Made by a program: the position numbers and the translations under genes. Positions 1-63,832 of a stretch of 64,000 nt of DNA are shown here, in pieces. The notes beneath the pieces were generated by a model. The model had not been told where the DNA came from. It searched no databases and was given only the letters and a program-made list of their open reading frames with translations. Positions within the stretch are counted from its first letter, which is position 1. The number at the start of each line of letters is the position of its first letter. This stretch comes from Osedax fenrisi (lineage: Eukaryota > Annelida > Polychaeta > Sabellida > Siboglinidae). The stretch lies in the NCBI GenBank assembly GCA_964019155.1, contig OZ025241.1, forward strand, positions 57,503,363-57,567,362, in the 5' to 3' direction.

Positions 1-1884
1 ATCCCATATTACCGCGTAGTTATAAACACAACTTTGTTAATTATCATTGAAAAAGTGTATAAACTCAAATAAATATTAATAATAATAATTTATTTATTTT
101 CATGCTCCATCGCCCTTAACGGTGGTGGTCGTGGTGGTAGGTAATTATTAAGGGTGCGGGGCTTAATGTGATGAGTGGGGCATAATGTGATGGGCGGGCG
201 ATGTAATCTCTACACATTCGTCGTAGATGTAAACATGAGTATTCTATAGGAACATATTCCATAATAACACATGCGTGTATATATATATATACTATTACTT
301 TTATATAGTTTATTAGGTAAATAAAAAATTAATAAACAAAAATACGGAAGAAAAAGTAAATATGAATTGATACCCAAATCGACATGGTAAAAATATTAAC
401 ATCGGGTTTACATTTAATAACAAAACGCCTTGGTTTATGCATGCCGAACAGTATATGTATATATATATATATGACACAGAACATTGGCTGATAGTACCGG
501 CATAATACAGTTATACCAATACGATGGTAGTGATGATACATGTCAGTGACGTACGCAACAAGTTATGTCGGGGTATGCTAGCCGTGCTAGCCGGTCACAC
601 GATGTGCTTAAGTCAGTCGGTGTACACGAGTCGGTGTCTAAAACATACCGTGGACGCCGTGTTCGACACAACCGCACGCACGTGTAAGTTCTCGTATCGT
701 TACCGCTTTATCACATACACACATGTACACTGTACATGTATATTGTACAGTAGACCGGTTCGTTCGATTCAATTTTTATTCCTTCATATAAAATATAATA
801 CATATCTATATTTTAGTATAATATGTATTAACAATTTTTATAACAAAATAGTTACCTTTGGTCACGAAGCATTTAAAGTTTGAAATATAAATTATTATTT
901 TAAGATTAAATGTATAATATTCCATGTATAATAGTAATGACGCCATCTTATTATCTTTGATGTTTACAAATATTTAAATTAATATTTAAAATTAATTATG
1001 TATTTGTATTATATTTAATGAATTAATATAGTATATACCATTATTTATATTTATTATTAATATAATATCTATATTTCATTTTTATATCTACAAATTACCA
1101 ATATTAATGTCTCCTAAAACTCGAGAAAATACACCATTTTACAAAATATTTATTTCAAAATAATTCAAAAAAATAATTAATTTTTTAAAATTAATATATA
1201 TAATTATACTTTACATAAATTTGAGTGATCATATTATATTGAATTATGGATATGAGTTAGATATAAATGTCCTTTATACAAATAAAATTAAAAAAATTAA
1301 AAAATATGTAAATATATTTTGTATTTCATATTTCAAATAAAAATCCAACAATTTTTTAAAATGATGTTAATTTTTTTTCTAAAAATAATTTTAAATTTTT
1401 TAATAATTAATTTGAATTGTATTATTATTATCTATAAATTATATATTTTAATTTTTTAAATTAAATTGTAATAATTTATTTATATTAAATTATACGATTT
1501 TTGATATTTTTTTTGACTACAATTATTTTATAAAATTTGGGCATCTAGATTCTTATGAAAAATATTTTGTACTGTTAATACTACTTGTTATATATGTTTC
1601 TAGGATATACCCATAGTTGGCTTAAAAAAAATCATCCAATTTTATAAAAATTGAATAAAACTTATTTCTATATCTCCCCCATGTTAACTTTTGTATGTAT
1701 TCAATGTTAAATAAAAAGGTCTCGTGACATAACAATATTTAAGATATAGGTCTACAATTTTAAACACTTATTCATCATAGCATACATAATTGTCACAGAT
1801 GTGAAGGTTTATAAAATTGCGAAAAAAAATTTAGTACGAACCGGTCTATTGTACAGTGTACACACACACACACAGACGCACGCG
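1..1884. other. AT-rich flank 3' of the zinc-finger gene
   Basis: Mostly poly-A/T-rich sequence with no gene I can support. A CpG-richer patch at about 520-690 has an open frame on the plus strand ending at a consensus-like GTAAGT donor, but the peptide resembles nothing and no partner exon is visible. Confidence 0.5.
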
Positions 1885-13134
<11,250 letters not shown>

Positions 13135-14219
13135 AACTGTTAACTGGAACATTATTATTACGTCTACGATAAATACAAATAAATATATATATATATATTT
13201 ACATTGTTTCAATAAATTAACGATAGTTATATATATATATATAAATATATAATAAATAATAATAATTATTAGTATTATTTATTAGACGTATTTGTTGCTG
13301 ATTAATTCAAATATTATAGTTCTTTTCTTCTAAATTGAATATATATATATATTCTTAATAAAATCAAACATAGATTTGCGACCAGTTTCAGAGTTACTCT
13401 GTGAGTAAGGAGTTACTAAAAGTTGGAAGGAATTGGAAATATTACAGAAATAACTTTACAGTGTATAGTTTTTACATATTACATAATATTTATATTGTGT
13501 ATCCGACGAATACGAATACTATTAATATATATATTCCTTTATTATAAAGTTTATAGGATCACTAGGGATGTAATGCAGCTAAAAAAACTTTAAATATTAA
13601 AACTAAACCCAACCAAACCAAACCGTAAAAATAATTATTTTAACTAACACCCAAAATATTAATTAGCACGCCCAACTTGAAATATATCGGCGGCCAAGAT
13701 GAGTATTCACGATTTGTATATTACATTTAATGTAATATAATATTACTAATATAATTAAATATTACATATATTATATGATATAATATAATATTATAAGTTA
13801 TACTATAATTATTATAATAATACTTGCATACATATATTATCATATTAATATATCATTTATATAAAAAAGATATCACTTTTTTTAGTTTATTAATTAATAT
13901 TTAAATAATGATATTTAATAATCATAATTATGATAATTTTTATAATTACAAATTACTAAAAAAGTAAATAAAATTATAAAAAATATATTTAAATTTGTCC
14001 AATTGAAAATGTATACATATCACAAATAATAAATTAATATGTATGTAAATAAATAGGTACCAAGTTTTTTATATATATTAATTATTATGAGAACCATATA
14101 TTTATAGTTTACCTAGTAAAATACAAATCTATGATGACAACTGATAATATCACATTTATAATATGTAATTTCATAATTCATGACAATTATTTTCATATTA
14201 TAATTGTTCATAGTATTAC

Positions 14220-14256
14220 CTATTACCAAAGCCCTACCAATGGGCTTTGGTAATAG
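14220..14256. repeat. Perfect 15-bp hairpin
   Basis: CTATTACCAAAGCCC, a 7-nt loop, then its exact complement GGGCTTTGGTAATAG. No element boundaries visible around it. Confidence 0.9.
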
Positions 14257-14385
14257 TATTACCTATATATTATTAAATATAAAATTAATATGATAATAAT
14301 AATGTTGTAGTATCCTATGAATAATAATCGTATACCTTTTAATTATACCTTTTACTAATATTTTATTATAAAATTATGTTATATA

Positions 14386-14464
<79 letters not shown>

Positions 14465-14512
14465 TCAAGACCCCTATAACTTAATGTAACGATGCTTAGG
14501 TTTAGTTTATAG

Positions 14513-14543
<31 letters not shown>

Positions 14544-14546
14544 GCC

Positions 14547-15536
14547 TAGGGGAAAGTAACCGAATACGGACAGTGCCCGAATACGGACACTTCCAGTATC
14601 TCAGAATCCACAATTCCTACAAAAAAATGTTTGATGAAAATATTCGAAATTATATAAATATTCTAAAAAAGTATTTTTTATTTTTTATTTATTCAAAATA
14701 TTGCTGATATATCCAATAAACTGATTTTTTTATTACGTTTTTAAATTTATGAAAGCAAATGTCAACATGTATCGATATGAAATATAATACTATATTATTT
14801 AAAAATAAAGAATTGTAAAATTATAGGTAAAATTATACCTAGGCCTATATAATTTATATATAATTTCTATATATAATTTCTTTATTTGTTATCAAATATT
14901 CATTAAGTTATAAGCATATATCTAGAGCTCTAGATGACCTAGTTCATTTAAATTCCTAATACGGACACTAGGGACCTATAGATGTCTTAATACGGACACC
15001 CTATAAATAATCAGCGCGAAGTGTATAAACTATTCTGATTTTCATCAAAATCGCGTGCGTTATAATATTAACACCACCAATAGAGTTAAATATAATTTTT
15101 TTTTATATATATACTTTAATTGTAATATTAATTAAAAAAATAATAAAAAAAATAAATTATTAACTAATTAAATTAGAATAAATAATTCGTAAAATTAATT
15201 ATAAATAATGTAATTGTAATTTGTCTGCTTGGTTCATCAATACTATATAGTTTATCTAGTAGTATATAGGGTATATATATATACCCTATAGGGTGTCCGT
15301 ATTATAACACAGGGTATCCGTATTCGGACATGGGTACCGAATAAGGACAGTGTCCGTCGGACACCCCTGGTATCTATGGAATTAAAAGCTTAAATACAAT
15401 TTTAAAATCACAATAATATCTATAATCATATAATATTAATCACCTAATATAATTTAATTTTTGAATAAAAATAATAAGTCATAAAATGTTAAGACCATTT
15501 ATTGTTAAAGTGTCCGTATTATGTTACTTTCTCCTA
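14547..15536. mobile_element. About 990-bp terminal-inverted-repeat element
   Basis: Ends TAGGGGAAAGTAAC and GTTACTTTCTCCTA are inverted copies, followed inwards by related CGAATACGGACA/TGTCCGTATT segments. The motif TACGGACA and its complement recur several times inside (about 14565, 14584, 14950, 14992, 15295, 15320, 15345, 15515), clustered near both ends. No open frame, so non-autonomous. A TA target duplication is compatible with the ends. Confidence 0.75.
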
Positions 15537-16341
15537 CCCATGCGCATATATAATAATCTACTTGTAGATTAGCCTACTAATAATAGCTATTAACGTTTTT
15601 ATATATATGTAGTCCTATCTGATAAATTAATTAAGCTAGTATTATAATGTTTCTATATAGGATACATTAAAACACGTATTATATAAATAACGTGTAGGAT
15701 ATATATGAGTATGTAGGTCCTACTCTTAATATTATTTAAAAATGAACTAATTATAACCTAGGACTTGGTATAACAAAGTTAGTTAGGCCTAATTAATATA
15801 AGATACGATCAATGTCTATATATATTTCATCAATTGCAATACATGAATCATAATTATATGAATTTTGAATTATAAATTTAGAAAATATGTGTGAACTTAT
15901 TCCGTAGATATATAAAATTGTAATATATCATTTATAATATTATAATTATACATATTTCCTATGTGGATCGAATTGTAATTAATAAATCTTATTCTAATAT
16001 TTCAATATATATAGGGCTATAGCCCATAGGCTTATATATTTCCAGGCCCATGTTGTCATTAATTATCAAATATATTGATTAAATATATGAAAATAATGTT
16101 GACAAAGATTTATGTTAAATATAATTATACGAGAATACATAAATACAATCTTTTTGATATAATTTTGTTCATTTATTTATATTTATTTCGATTTGAGTAA
16201 ATGAAATTAAAAAAGATGCTTGACCAAAGTTGAATTGATACAAAGAGATGTTAGTTACCATGTAAGCATGAGTTTCATAAAAATACTATGTATTAATTTT
16301 AAATATATATAGGAATATATAAATATATATTTACATATATA

Positions 16342-16404
<63 letters not shown>

Positions 16405-16851
16405 GTTCTTTGTATATATATATATATATATATATATAGGTTATATTGATTCCTAATATAATAGAATATATTGTGAAATGAATATCGCTAAGATAGAAAT
16501 AATACCGGGTTACATAGTAGGTATATGTAGGTGTAATAATATTACACTGTAATAGTGTCGGCTCGACTTGAGATCTGTGAGAAATAATGTCTTAGGTTAG
16601 TTCGGTTAAATGGATACGAAAAACGGAATTTATGTGAACACCCTATAAAAGGATGGATCATGGATTATGGATCAGTGATAAATATAGTTATCACTATAGT
16701 ATCAAATCGGTTTGGGATCCGTGAATAATGTTCTCTTCACGACGCGAGATCGTTTTTTTAATAACAAATATAAACCTGTTCATCAAAATTATGTTTCGGC
16801 TCATAATAAAACTAATATCGGCATCATTTACGCCTTTAATATTTTAATATA

Positions 16852-16949
16852 TATTTTTGTTATTTATTAATACCATTTTTTTTAGATCGTACATTTATTA
16901 TAAATAGGAATATATTATATAGGGTATTATATATGGTTTATTAGGTAAG

Positions 16950-16980
<31 letters not shown>

Positions 16981-17070
16981 GTTATTTATTAATACCATTT
17001 TTTTTAGATCATACATTTATTATAAATAGGAATATATTATATAGGGTATTATATATGGTTTATTAGGTAA

Positions 17071-17126
<56 letters not shown>

Positions 17127-17216
17127 GTTATTTATTAATACCATTTTTTTTAGATCATACATTTATTATAAATAGGAATATATTATATAGGGTATTATAT
17201 ATGGTTTATTAGGTAA

Positions 17217-17267
<51 letters not shown>

Positions 17268-17358
17268 TGTTATTTATTAATACCATTTTTTTTAGATCAT
17301 ACATTTATTATAAATAGGAATATATTATATAGGGTATTATATATGGTTTATTAGGTAA

Positions 17359-17417
<59 letters not shown>
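16852..17417. repeat. Four tandem copies of an AT-rich unit with expanding (TA)n
   Basis: A unit of about 95 bp (TTTGTTATTTATTAATACC through GGTTTATTAGGTAAGTA), followed by a TA run, is repeated four times, starting near 16854, 16975, 17119 and 17265. The unique part is nearly identical while the TA run length differs in every copy. Confidence 0.92.
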
Positions 17418-17422
<5 letters not shown>

Positions 17423-17458
17423 AAATATATAATAGTATTAAATATTGGATAAAATCAT

Positions 17459-17505
17459 AGATATAGAGTACCAGTAGGTAGGCTACCTACTGGTACTCTA
17501 TATCT
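17459..17505. repeat. 23-bp perfect palindrome arms
   Basis: AGATATAGAGTACCAGTAGG and its complement meet with a one-base centre. It lies directly after the tandem TA array. Confidence 0.92.
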
Positions 17506-17900
17506 AGGATAGCTATACCTATGAATAAAATATTAATAATTAAAATTCCAATTTTTCCTATATTTATTTACTATTTTTAATTTTTAATTAGCTTCTTAAT
17601 ATTATTAAATTTGTTCTCTTGATTTAACTACGAATTAAGAAAATTTGAGTTATATACCTATAACAATACATAATGTTACAGATTAATACTAGTTTATAAA
17701 TAATTGTATAATAGAAATGGATAATATTGCTAACCTTATTATATAATATATTGGAATAATAATAAAACTGATACTTATTACTAGGATTACTAGGTTGAAA
17801 TTGACACGTATTAAATAATGACGTGTATATTTTATATTCAATTTTAATTATTTATATCAAAGATCATAGAATTAATTTAATATTTAAAATTATGTGTATG

Positions 17901-18391
17901 TCATCGATATAAAGAAAGTGGATAAGCAATTGACGCACGCAATGCATGTAAAAGATAGACACGTGAATGACACTTTTATCGATAAATTAACAAAATGGTA
18001 TCAGTGATTTTGATTGGATATTAGTCATATTATATATGTCAAATATTAAAACAGTAGGCTTTTCGTCGAAATAGATTAAAGTGACTTCTATCTATATCAA
18101 TGGATTTAAATTATAAATATCAATAAAATCAATAAAATAGTATTATAACTTCAATTTAAATACACAAAATTACGAGGAATGTTGATATTATGTATTTTAA
18201 ATATATAATTTTATTTTTAGTATAGATAGTACATTAAAATTGGTAGTGATTATCAATATATATATATGATAAATACATATTATTATAAATAAAAAGTAGT
18301 GGGCCAGATAGTGGGTTTCGACTGCAGCGCCCGTAGCGGATAGTGCCATACACTCACTTCAATTGCTTATCCACTTTCTTTATATCGATGA
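17901..18391. mobile_element. MITE copy A (33-bp TIRs)
   Basis: Begins TCATCGATATAAAGAAAGTG and ends with the inverted complement. A second copy at 26,670-27,148 is nearly identical along its whole length, including the internal segment GACTGCAGCGCCCGTAGCGG. About 490 bp without coding capacity. The target duplication is not clear. Confidence 0.9.
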
Positions 18392-18788
18392 TTAATATCC
18401 GTAGAATTAATATAAAGTAGGACCAACAATGTTGGTAAACATGGTCATATGTATTCTTAGAAATATTGTATTAACTATATTACAAAAAATATGCTAATAT
18501 TATTTCATAAATAATAATACGTAGATAGCATATATATATATATTTCGTATATATATTTATGTGTTTTTTTTTCGTTTTATTATTCTAATTTTAAACTCGT
18601 AAATTTATTTATTACCATTTATATTATATTACATTATTATTACTAGTTATGTTATTATTTTAATGGAGACTATCCACTCTGCGAGCATATAATCTATAGA
18701 TTATAAGATAATATGTGGTACTTTGAGCATAGAGTGTATTGCTTTGTATATAATCAATCAATTATGTTTAATTCAATTAAATATATAT

Positions 18789-18839
<51 letters not shown>

Positions 18840-19743
18840 AATAATAATAAATAATAATATATATAATATATCATTTTAAATCACATATAGGTAATAATAA
18901 TAATCAAATTATATTTATTACATGATAAATGTAATGAAATAAAATACATCTATGATTTTTTTCAAATATAAATTTTAATATAATTAATAAAGTAACAAAT
19001 TATAACTTTGTGGGCATCAATGTAGATGAGAAATTAAATTTGAAAAAACATAGTGGAAAGATATATCTTTATACCTATAGGTAATATCTATAGGTAATAC
19101 CCGATATTACAAATAGCGTTATGATGTTAATACCGACACCCCATGTATCTCATAAACTATAAGCCCATGAGTGCACTCACAAAATAACATATATGAATGC
19201 GCCTTAAATATGATGTATTCGAATAAATAACAATAATTTGTATATGTAAAAATAACAAATTCTACAAAAAAAATGTGATTCATTTAAAAAAAATGAAATA
19301 TACGTTAAGTAAAAAATATATTAAATCACAAATATATAATATAAATTGAAAATTTGAATTGTATATTGACAAACTATTTATTTATATAAAAGTAGTATAA
19401 AATATGTAGGGTATATTATGGTAATATTATGGTATACCATATAAATTATATACTAATTAATATTATATATATATATATATATATACTATTCAGTATTATA
19501 TCATTGATATGGCGTGATACATATAATCGGGTTATACGCCCAGCGTTGAACTATAGTGATATATCTAACCGACGATTGATTTAATCCAATCATATGATCG
19601 GAAATAAATATGTGTGTGTTCTTAAAATCTCGTGCATCATTATATGAAAACGTTGATTGAATCAAAATAAATTACATAATATTATTATACCATATATGGT
19701 ATATATGTATATTCATAGTACATGTATGGCTGCATGTTGACTG

Positions 19744-20223
19744 CAGTCAACTCCCGATAAGTCGGACTCGCAAGGGACCGGGAAAAGTGTCCTATAGGAG
19801 TATACTTAGCGAGATGTCTGACTTATCCGAGATTCATAATATCATGAAAATACGACATGCATGTGCATCACATGAGATGCGCAGCGTGAGTTAAAAGGTT
19901 ACCAACATGTGGAATTATGCAACAATCAATAACATAACATGTTGTATTCAATAATATTACTTACTAAAATTATAATATACTTTATTCAAATTAAACATTT
20001 CTGATATTTTATAAAAATTCCTACTTATCCATTATAAAAATCATAAAATTGATATAATATGTGTCCGACTTATAGAAAAGTCCGACTTATCCAATCCAAC
20101 TTATCTGACTTATCCGATTAATTTAACATGGATCTAGATACAAATCCAACCAAACCAAATAAATGTTTCCGACTTATCGAGAAGTCCGTCTTATCCATAG
20201 TCCGACTTACCGAGATTTGACTG
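19744..20223. mobile_element. pogo/Tigger-like MITE
   Basis: Left end CAGTCAACTCCCGATAAGTC and right end CTTACCGAGATTTGACTG are inverted relatives. Further GTCCGACTTAT copies lie inside near the right end. The CAGT-type terminus with SCGATAAGTCGGAC-like subterminal sequence and TA after the right end resemble pogo/Tigger derivatives. No transposase frame is present. Confidence 0.65.
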
Positions 20224-20226
20224 TAC

Positions 20227-20274
<48 letters not shown>

Positions 20275-20831
20275 TATGTATACAAATCATATAAACCTAT
20301 TGAATTAACACCTGGCGGTATTACCCTCACTCGGTATGCCCTATTACACTCTTAAGAGGTTATTTTGACCACCATATTAATTATAACAGCTATAATGAAA
20401 ACTTATTCGTCAGTCTTATTCAATATAATAAGATATAAGCTAACCAACAATATTGATATTTATCTATATTAAAACAATTGTAAAAAAATCACCTAGTAGG
20501 CGAGTATACTATAACATCATTACAAATAAGACATAATACTATTTGTCTATCGTATTTAAAGTACTGTAATCATATACTATTAGTCCTATTATTCAATATA
20601 TGTTATTTCGATATAATATAATAACATTTTGTATATCCTATAAGTGTCCTTTTAGGATATCATATATGGAATTTTCTTGAAAATAGATTTAAATTAATCA
20701 ACAATGTAAATAGAACTCCCTATATTTACCAGAACACTAACATATAAGTATCTTTCTATTTATCAAATGATGAATGTTATGTATACAATATATACAATGT
20801 ATACAATGTATATAATACTATACATACTATA

Positions 20832-20853
20832 TTTAGTGACTATAGTCACTAAA
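20832..20853. repeat. 22-bp perfect palindrome
   Basis: TTTAGTGACTATAGTCACTA followed by AA reads the same on both strands. Confidence 0.9.
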
Positions 20854-21599
20854 AACATTCGAATAAACCTGTAGGTATACTGCAACCTACTACTCATATA
20901 ATATTACCTAATCATATTACGTTTATACATGTCGTATATACAGGAATATAGTCGGTACATTTTAGAGAGTGTTTACCTGGTCAATATCTACCATGCATAC
21001 TATTTCTATATTTCTACGATACAATGAAAAGAAGATCGTATATTTTAACACGTGATGATTGTATCGTACACGCGATCATAAGATATTTGTTTGTTGTTGA
21101 CACATTGCATCTTATAGCAATTGAAATTCTAAGAATATATGTATACTTCAAATTTGTTGTGAGTCATTTTTTACGACACGAAATACTGTCAAAAATTCTA
21201 GAAAATTCCAAGAAATTTCCAGGAACATTTTTTTTAAATTCTATTTTTTATATTTTCTATTCCATTTATATACAATAAATAGTGTGTTAAAATTTGATAA
21301 CAAATTATTCATTACAAATGTTTAAAATACTTATTTAGTTATAATTTATTTTATATATTCCAAAATTTGTATCAAACTACTTGTTAAACTTCACGAGGCT
21401 GTCGTGTGACCTTAGATTAATAAAAATAAAAAAAATATGTGTGTGCTTCATTTTAAGTGTATATTTATTAAGAAAAACATAGTCCAATAATCATATAATC
21501 AATTAATTTATTAATTTTCAATATTCTATGATCACCTTTGTCACGCGTGTATACAGAATATCGTCTGTGTCGATGTTATTAACTTGACTTGTAACTTAC

Positions 21600-21660
21600 C
21601 CTTAGTTCACGCCTTGCGTGCTTCGTGCGATATTCGGGTATTCGAATGACGTCATCGTTA
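21600..21660 (-). promoter_or_regulatory. Candidate promoter/5' non-coding exon with CRE palindrome
   Basis: Contains ATGACGTCAT (21646-21655), the full CRE/ATF palindrome, in a CpG-richer patch. On the minus strand the patch runs into a GTAAGT donor at 21599-21594, so it could be a non-coding first exon spliced to the coding exon at 13.1 kb, which itself is preceded by an acceptor-like CAG. Its position between the two divergent genes is compatible with a shared promoter. This is inference. Confidence 0.3.
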
Positions 21661-21746
21661 TACGAATGATGTAACTTCACAAAGATCGTAAATAGCCCTA
21701 CATAGGGTAAATAGTATAACTACAGATGTTACTAATGTATATGACA

Positions 21747-21774
21747 CATAGATTTAGAGTACTCTAAATCTATG
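21747..21774. repeat. 28-bp perfect palindrome
   Basis: CATAGATTTAGAGT followed by its exact complement, no spacer. Confidence 0.92.
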
Positions 21775-21848
21775 ATATGACATAACGATACACAACGTCA
21801 TGTATAAGTATATATCCATTGCATTATGGAATTTTCATATATATATAA

Positions 21849-22186
21849 CTGTGTGTGTTGCTCAGTTGACTAAGGCGTCTGACACACAAGTAGTAGGACA
21901 CGGGTTCGAGCCTCGTCCGGACCATTAAAATATGTTATAAAATGGGTCTTGAAATATTATTTAGAAGTGATCTTATATAATTGTGTATAAATAAATGATC
22001 GGTTACCGTTAAAACCATGGATGCCTTAACATGAGAGCGGCTTCGAAGGGACATTAGAGCCATATATGCATATTAAATGTAATGGTTATAAGGTTATAAA
22101 CAAGGGTTATAAGTGAAAACTTAGCTGAGTTCCTGGATGGGATGAAAGGACTCTACCAAGTAAAAATAACAATAACAATAACAATT
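21849..22186 (+). mobile_element. tRNA-derived SINE
   Basis: The head resembles a tRNA gene: an A-box region TTGCTCAGTTGACTAAGGC and a B-box GGGTTCGAGCC inside ACACGGGTTCGAGCCTCGTC, ending ACCA. The ends cannot pair as an acceptor stem, so it is not a functional tRNA. A body of about 250 bp follows, then a 3' tail of TAACAA repeats. The 3' part (GGACATTAGAGCCAT, GTGAAAACTTAG, GTTCCTGGATG) recurs at 61.24-61.38 kb. Confidence 0.8.
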
Positions 22187-22197
22187 GATATTAACAC

Positions 22198-22233
<36 letters not shown>

Positions 22234-22508
22234 AACTATAGCTTAGTTAAAATAAAAATCTATGATGATATGTATTAAAATGTAAACAAAATTATCCAAA
22301 TAGGCTATTGTTATGATATATTATAATATAGTTATGTTATATAACTATTATATAACTGTTATATAACTTTTATATAACTGTTATATAACACATATGTGTA
22401 CTATAGTTATGTTATATAGTATTGGTATGTATACGATTATAATCTATATAATATATAAATATATATTGGCCCAATACCGAATATGTAGGAATTATAATAT
22501 GTACCTAT

Positions 22509-22550
<42 letters not shown>

Positions 22551-22641
22551 ATAGATATATCTACGTATCCTATATTAAATATGACATAGGTAAAGCATTT
22601 GAAAAATGTGACAGAAGTATTCTACCTATATACCTATAATA

Positions 22642-22676
<35 letters not shown>

Positions 22677-22878
22677 TTGTATAATATACAACCTCGAGGT
22701 TATAGGAGGTATTGTTATATCCTAGTTAACCCAGGGAGTTAACTACATATTTACAAATACATATATATATATATATATAATTAAATATAGGTACTTAGTA
22801 GGTACTACCTACATTGTAGGTCCTACACGGTGTAGGCTACACATACAAATTAACAAATATAGAATATACAAATTACAT

Positions 22879-23022
<144 letters not shown>

Positions 23023-23040
23023 CTATACATACAAACACAA

Positions 23041-23091
<51 letters not shown>

Positions 23092-23095
23092 TTCC

Positions 23096-23517
23096 CCAGA
23101 AAACAATAATAGCCTCATAATAGCAGCATAACAGAATATGTAATAGCCTCATATTTTTACATATTTAAATGTATATTATGCTGCTATTAATTTGTCATGT
23201 AATTATGCTGCTGTTATGTTGCTATTTAAAGTATATTATTATGCTGCTATTAATTTTAAAAGTATATTATAATATATGCTGCTATTATGTTGCTATTATT
23301 AGAATATCAGCATAATAGCAGCATAATAATCGCATAATAGACTTTAAATAGCAACATGACAGCAGAATATGCTTATTATATAATAGCATGTCAAATTAAT
23401 AGCAGCATAATAGACATTTAATGGCAACATAATAGCAGCACAACAGCACAATGTAAACATGTGAGGCTATTACATATGCTGTTATGCTGCTATTATGAGG
23501 CTATTACTGTTTGCTGG
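23096..23517. mobile_element. Foldback element built from TAATAGCAGCAT motifs
   Basis: Left arm CCAGAAAACAATAATAGCCT and right arm AGGCTATTACTGTTTGCTGG are inverted, with pairing continuing through ATAATAGCAGCATAACAG. The interior carries many copies of GCTGCTATTA or its complement, so the whole 420 bp can fold. No coding capacity. Confidence 0.85.
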
Positions 23518-23575
23518 AACTATCAATAATCTCAAGTAATATTTTTGATTCGTAAATATATAATATTAACAAATA

Positions 23576-23634
23576 TCATAGAGCTAGAGAGATTTCTCTC
23601 TAGAGAGCTAGAGTTTCTCTCTAGCTATGTGACA
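23576..23634. repeat. Short inverted repeat related to the 38.7-kb element ends
   Basis: CATAGAGCTAGAGAGATTTC and CTCTCTAGCTATG are inverted. The CATAGAGCTAGAGAGAAAT-type end sequence is also the terminus of the foldback at 38,704-39,094. Confidence 0.7.
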
Positions 23635-23910
23635 AATATGCATCTCGATTTCTTATAGCCCGCTCTATTATCTATGTTCGTATTAAATTATAAAAGTAAT
23701 CATTTAAAATTAAAAATTATGTTCGTTATACATTTTTATAATATAATTTAAGATATATATATATACATAATTTTATTTAAACCCTATTTAAACTATATAT
23801 TTAGTTTAAAAAATTAGGAAAATTGTCCATATTAAATTAAGGGGATATTAGAATAACAATATTAAGACACGCCTACTGGTAATCAACAGCAATTTTAAGT
23901 ATAATTAAAG

Positions 23911-63765
<39,855 letters not shown>

Positions 63766-63797
63766 GTAATGATTCGTTTAAGATATGAATATATATA

Positions 63798-63832
<35 letters not shown>

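Noticed and set aside
524..684. Plus-strand frame followed by a GTAAGT donor
   Set aside because: The donor is good and the patch is CpG-rich, but the peptide resembles no family and no downstream partner exon is visible; coding status cannot be supported.
21024..21278. 84-residue plus-strand frame
   Set aside because: Considered as a missing N-terminal TONSL exon, but it has no TPR pattern, is hydrophobic and Tyr/Ile-rich like random AT-rich sequence, and lacks matching splice sites.
21855..21925. Functional tRNA gene
   Set aside because: A- and B-box-like blocks are present, but the acceptor ends do not pair and the segment is attached to a SINE body with a TAACAA tail.
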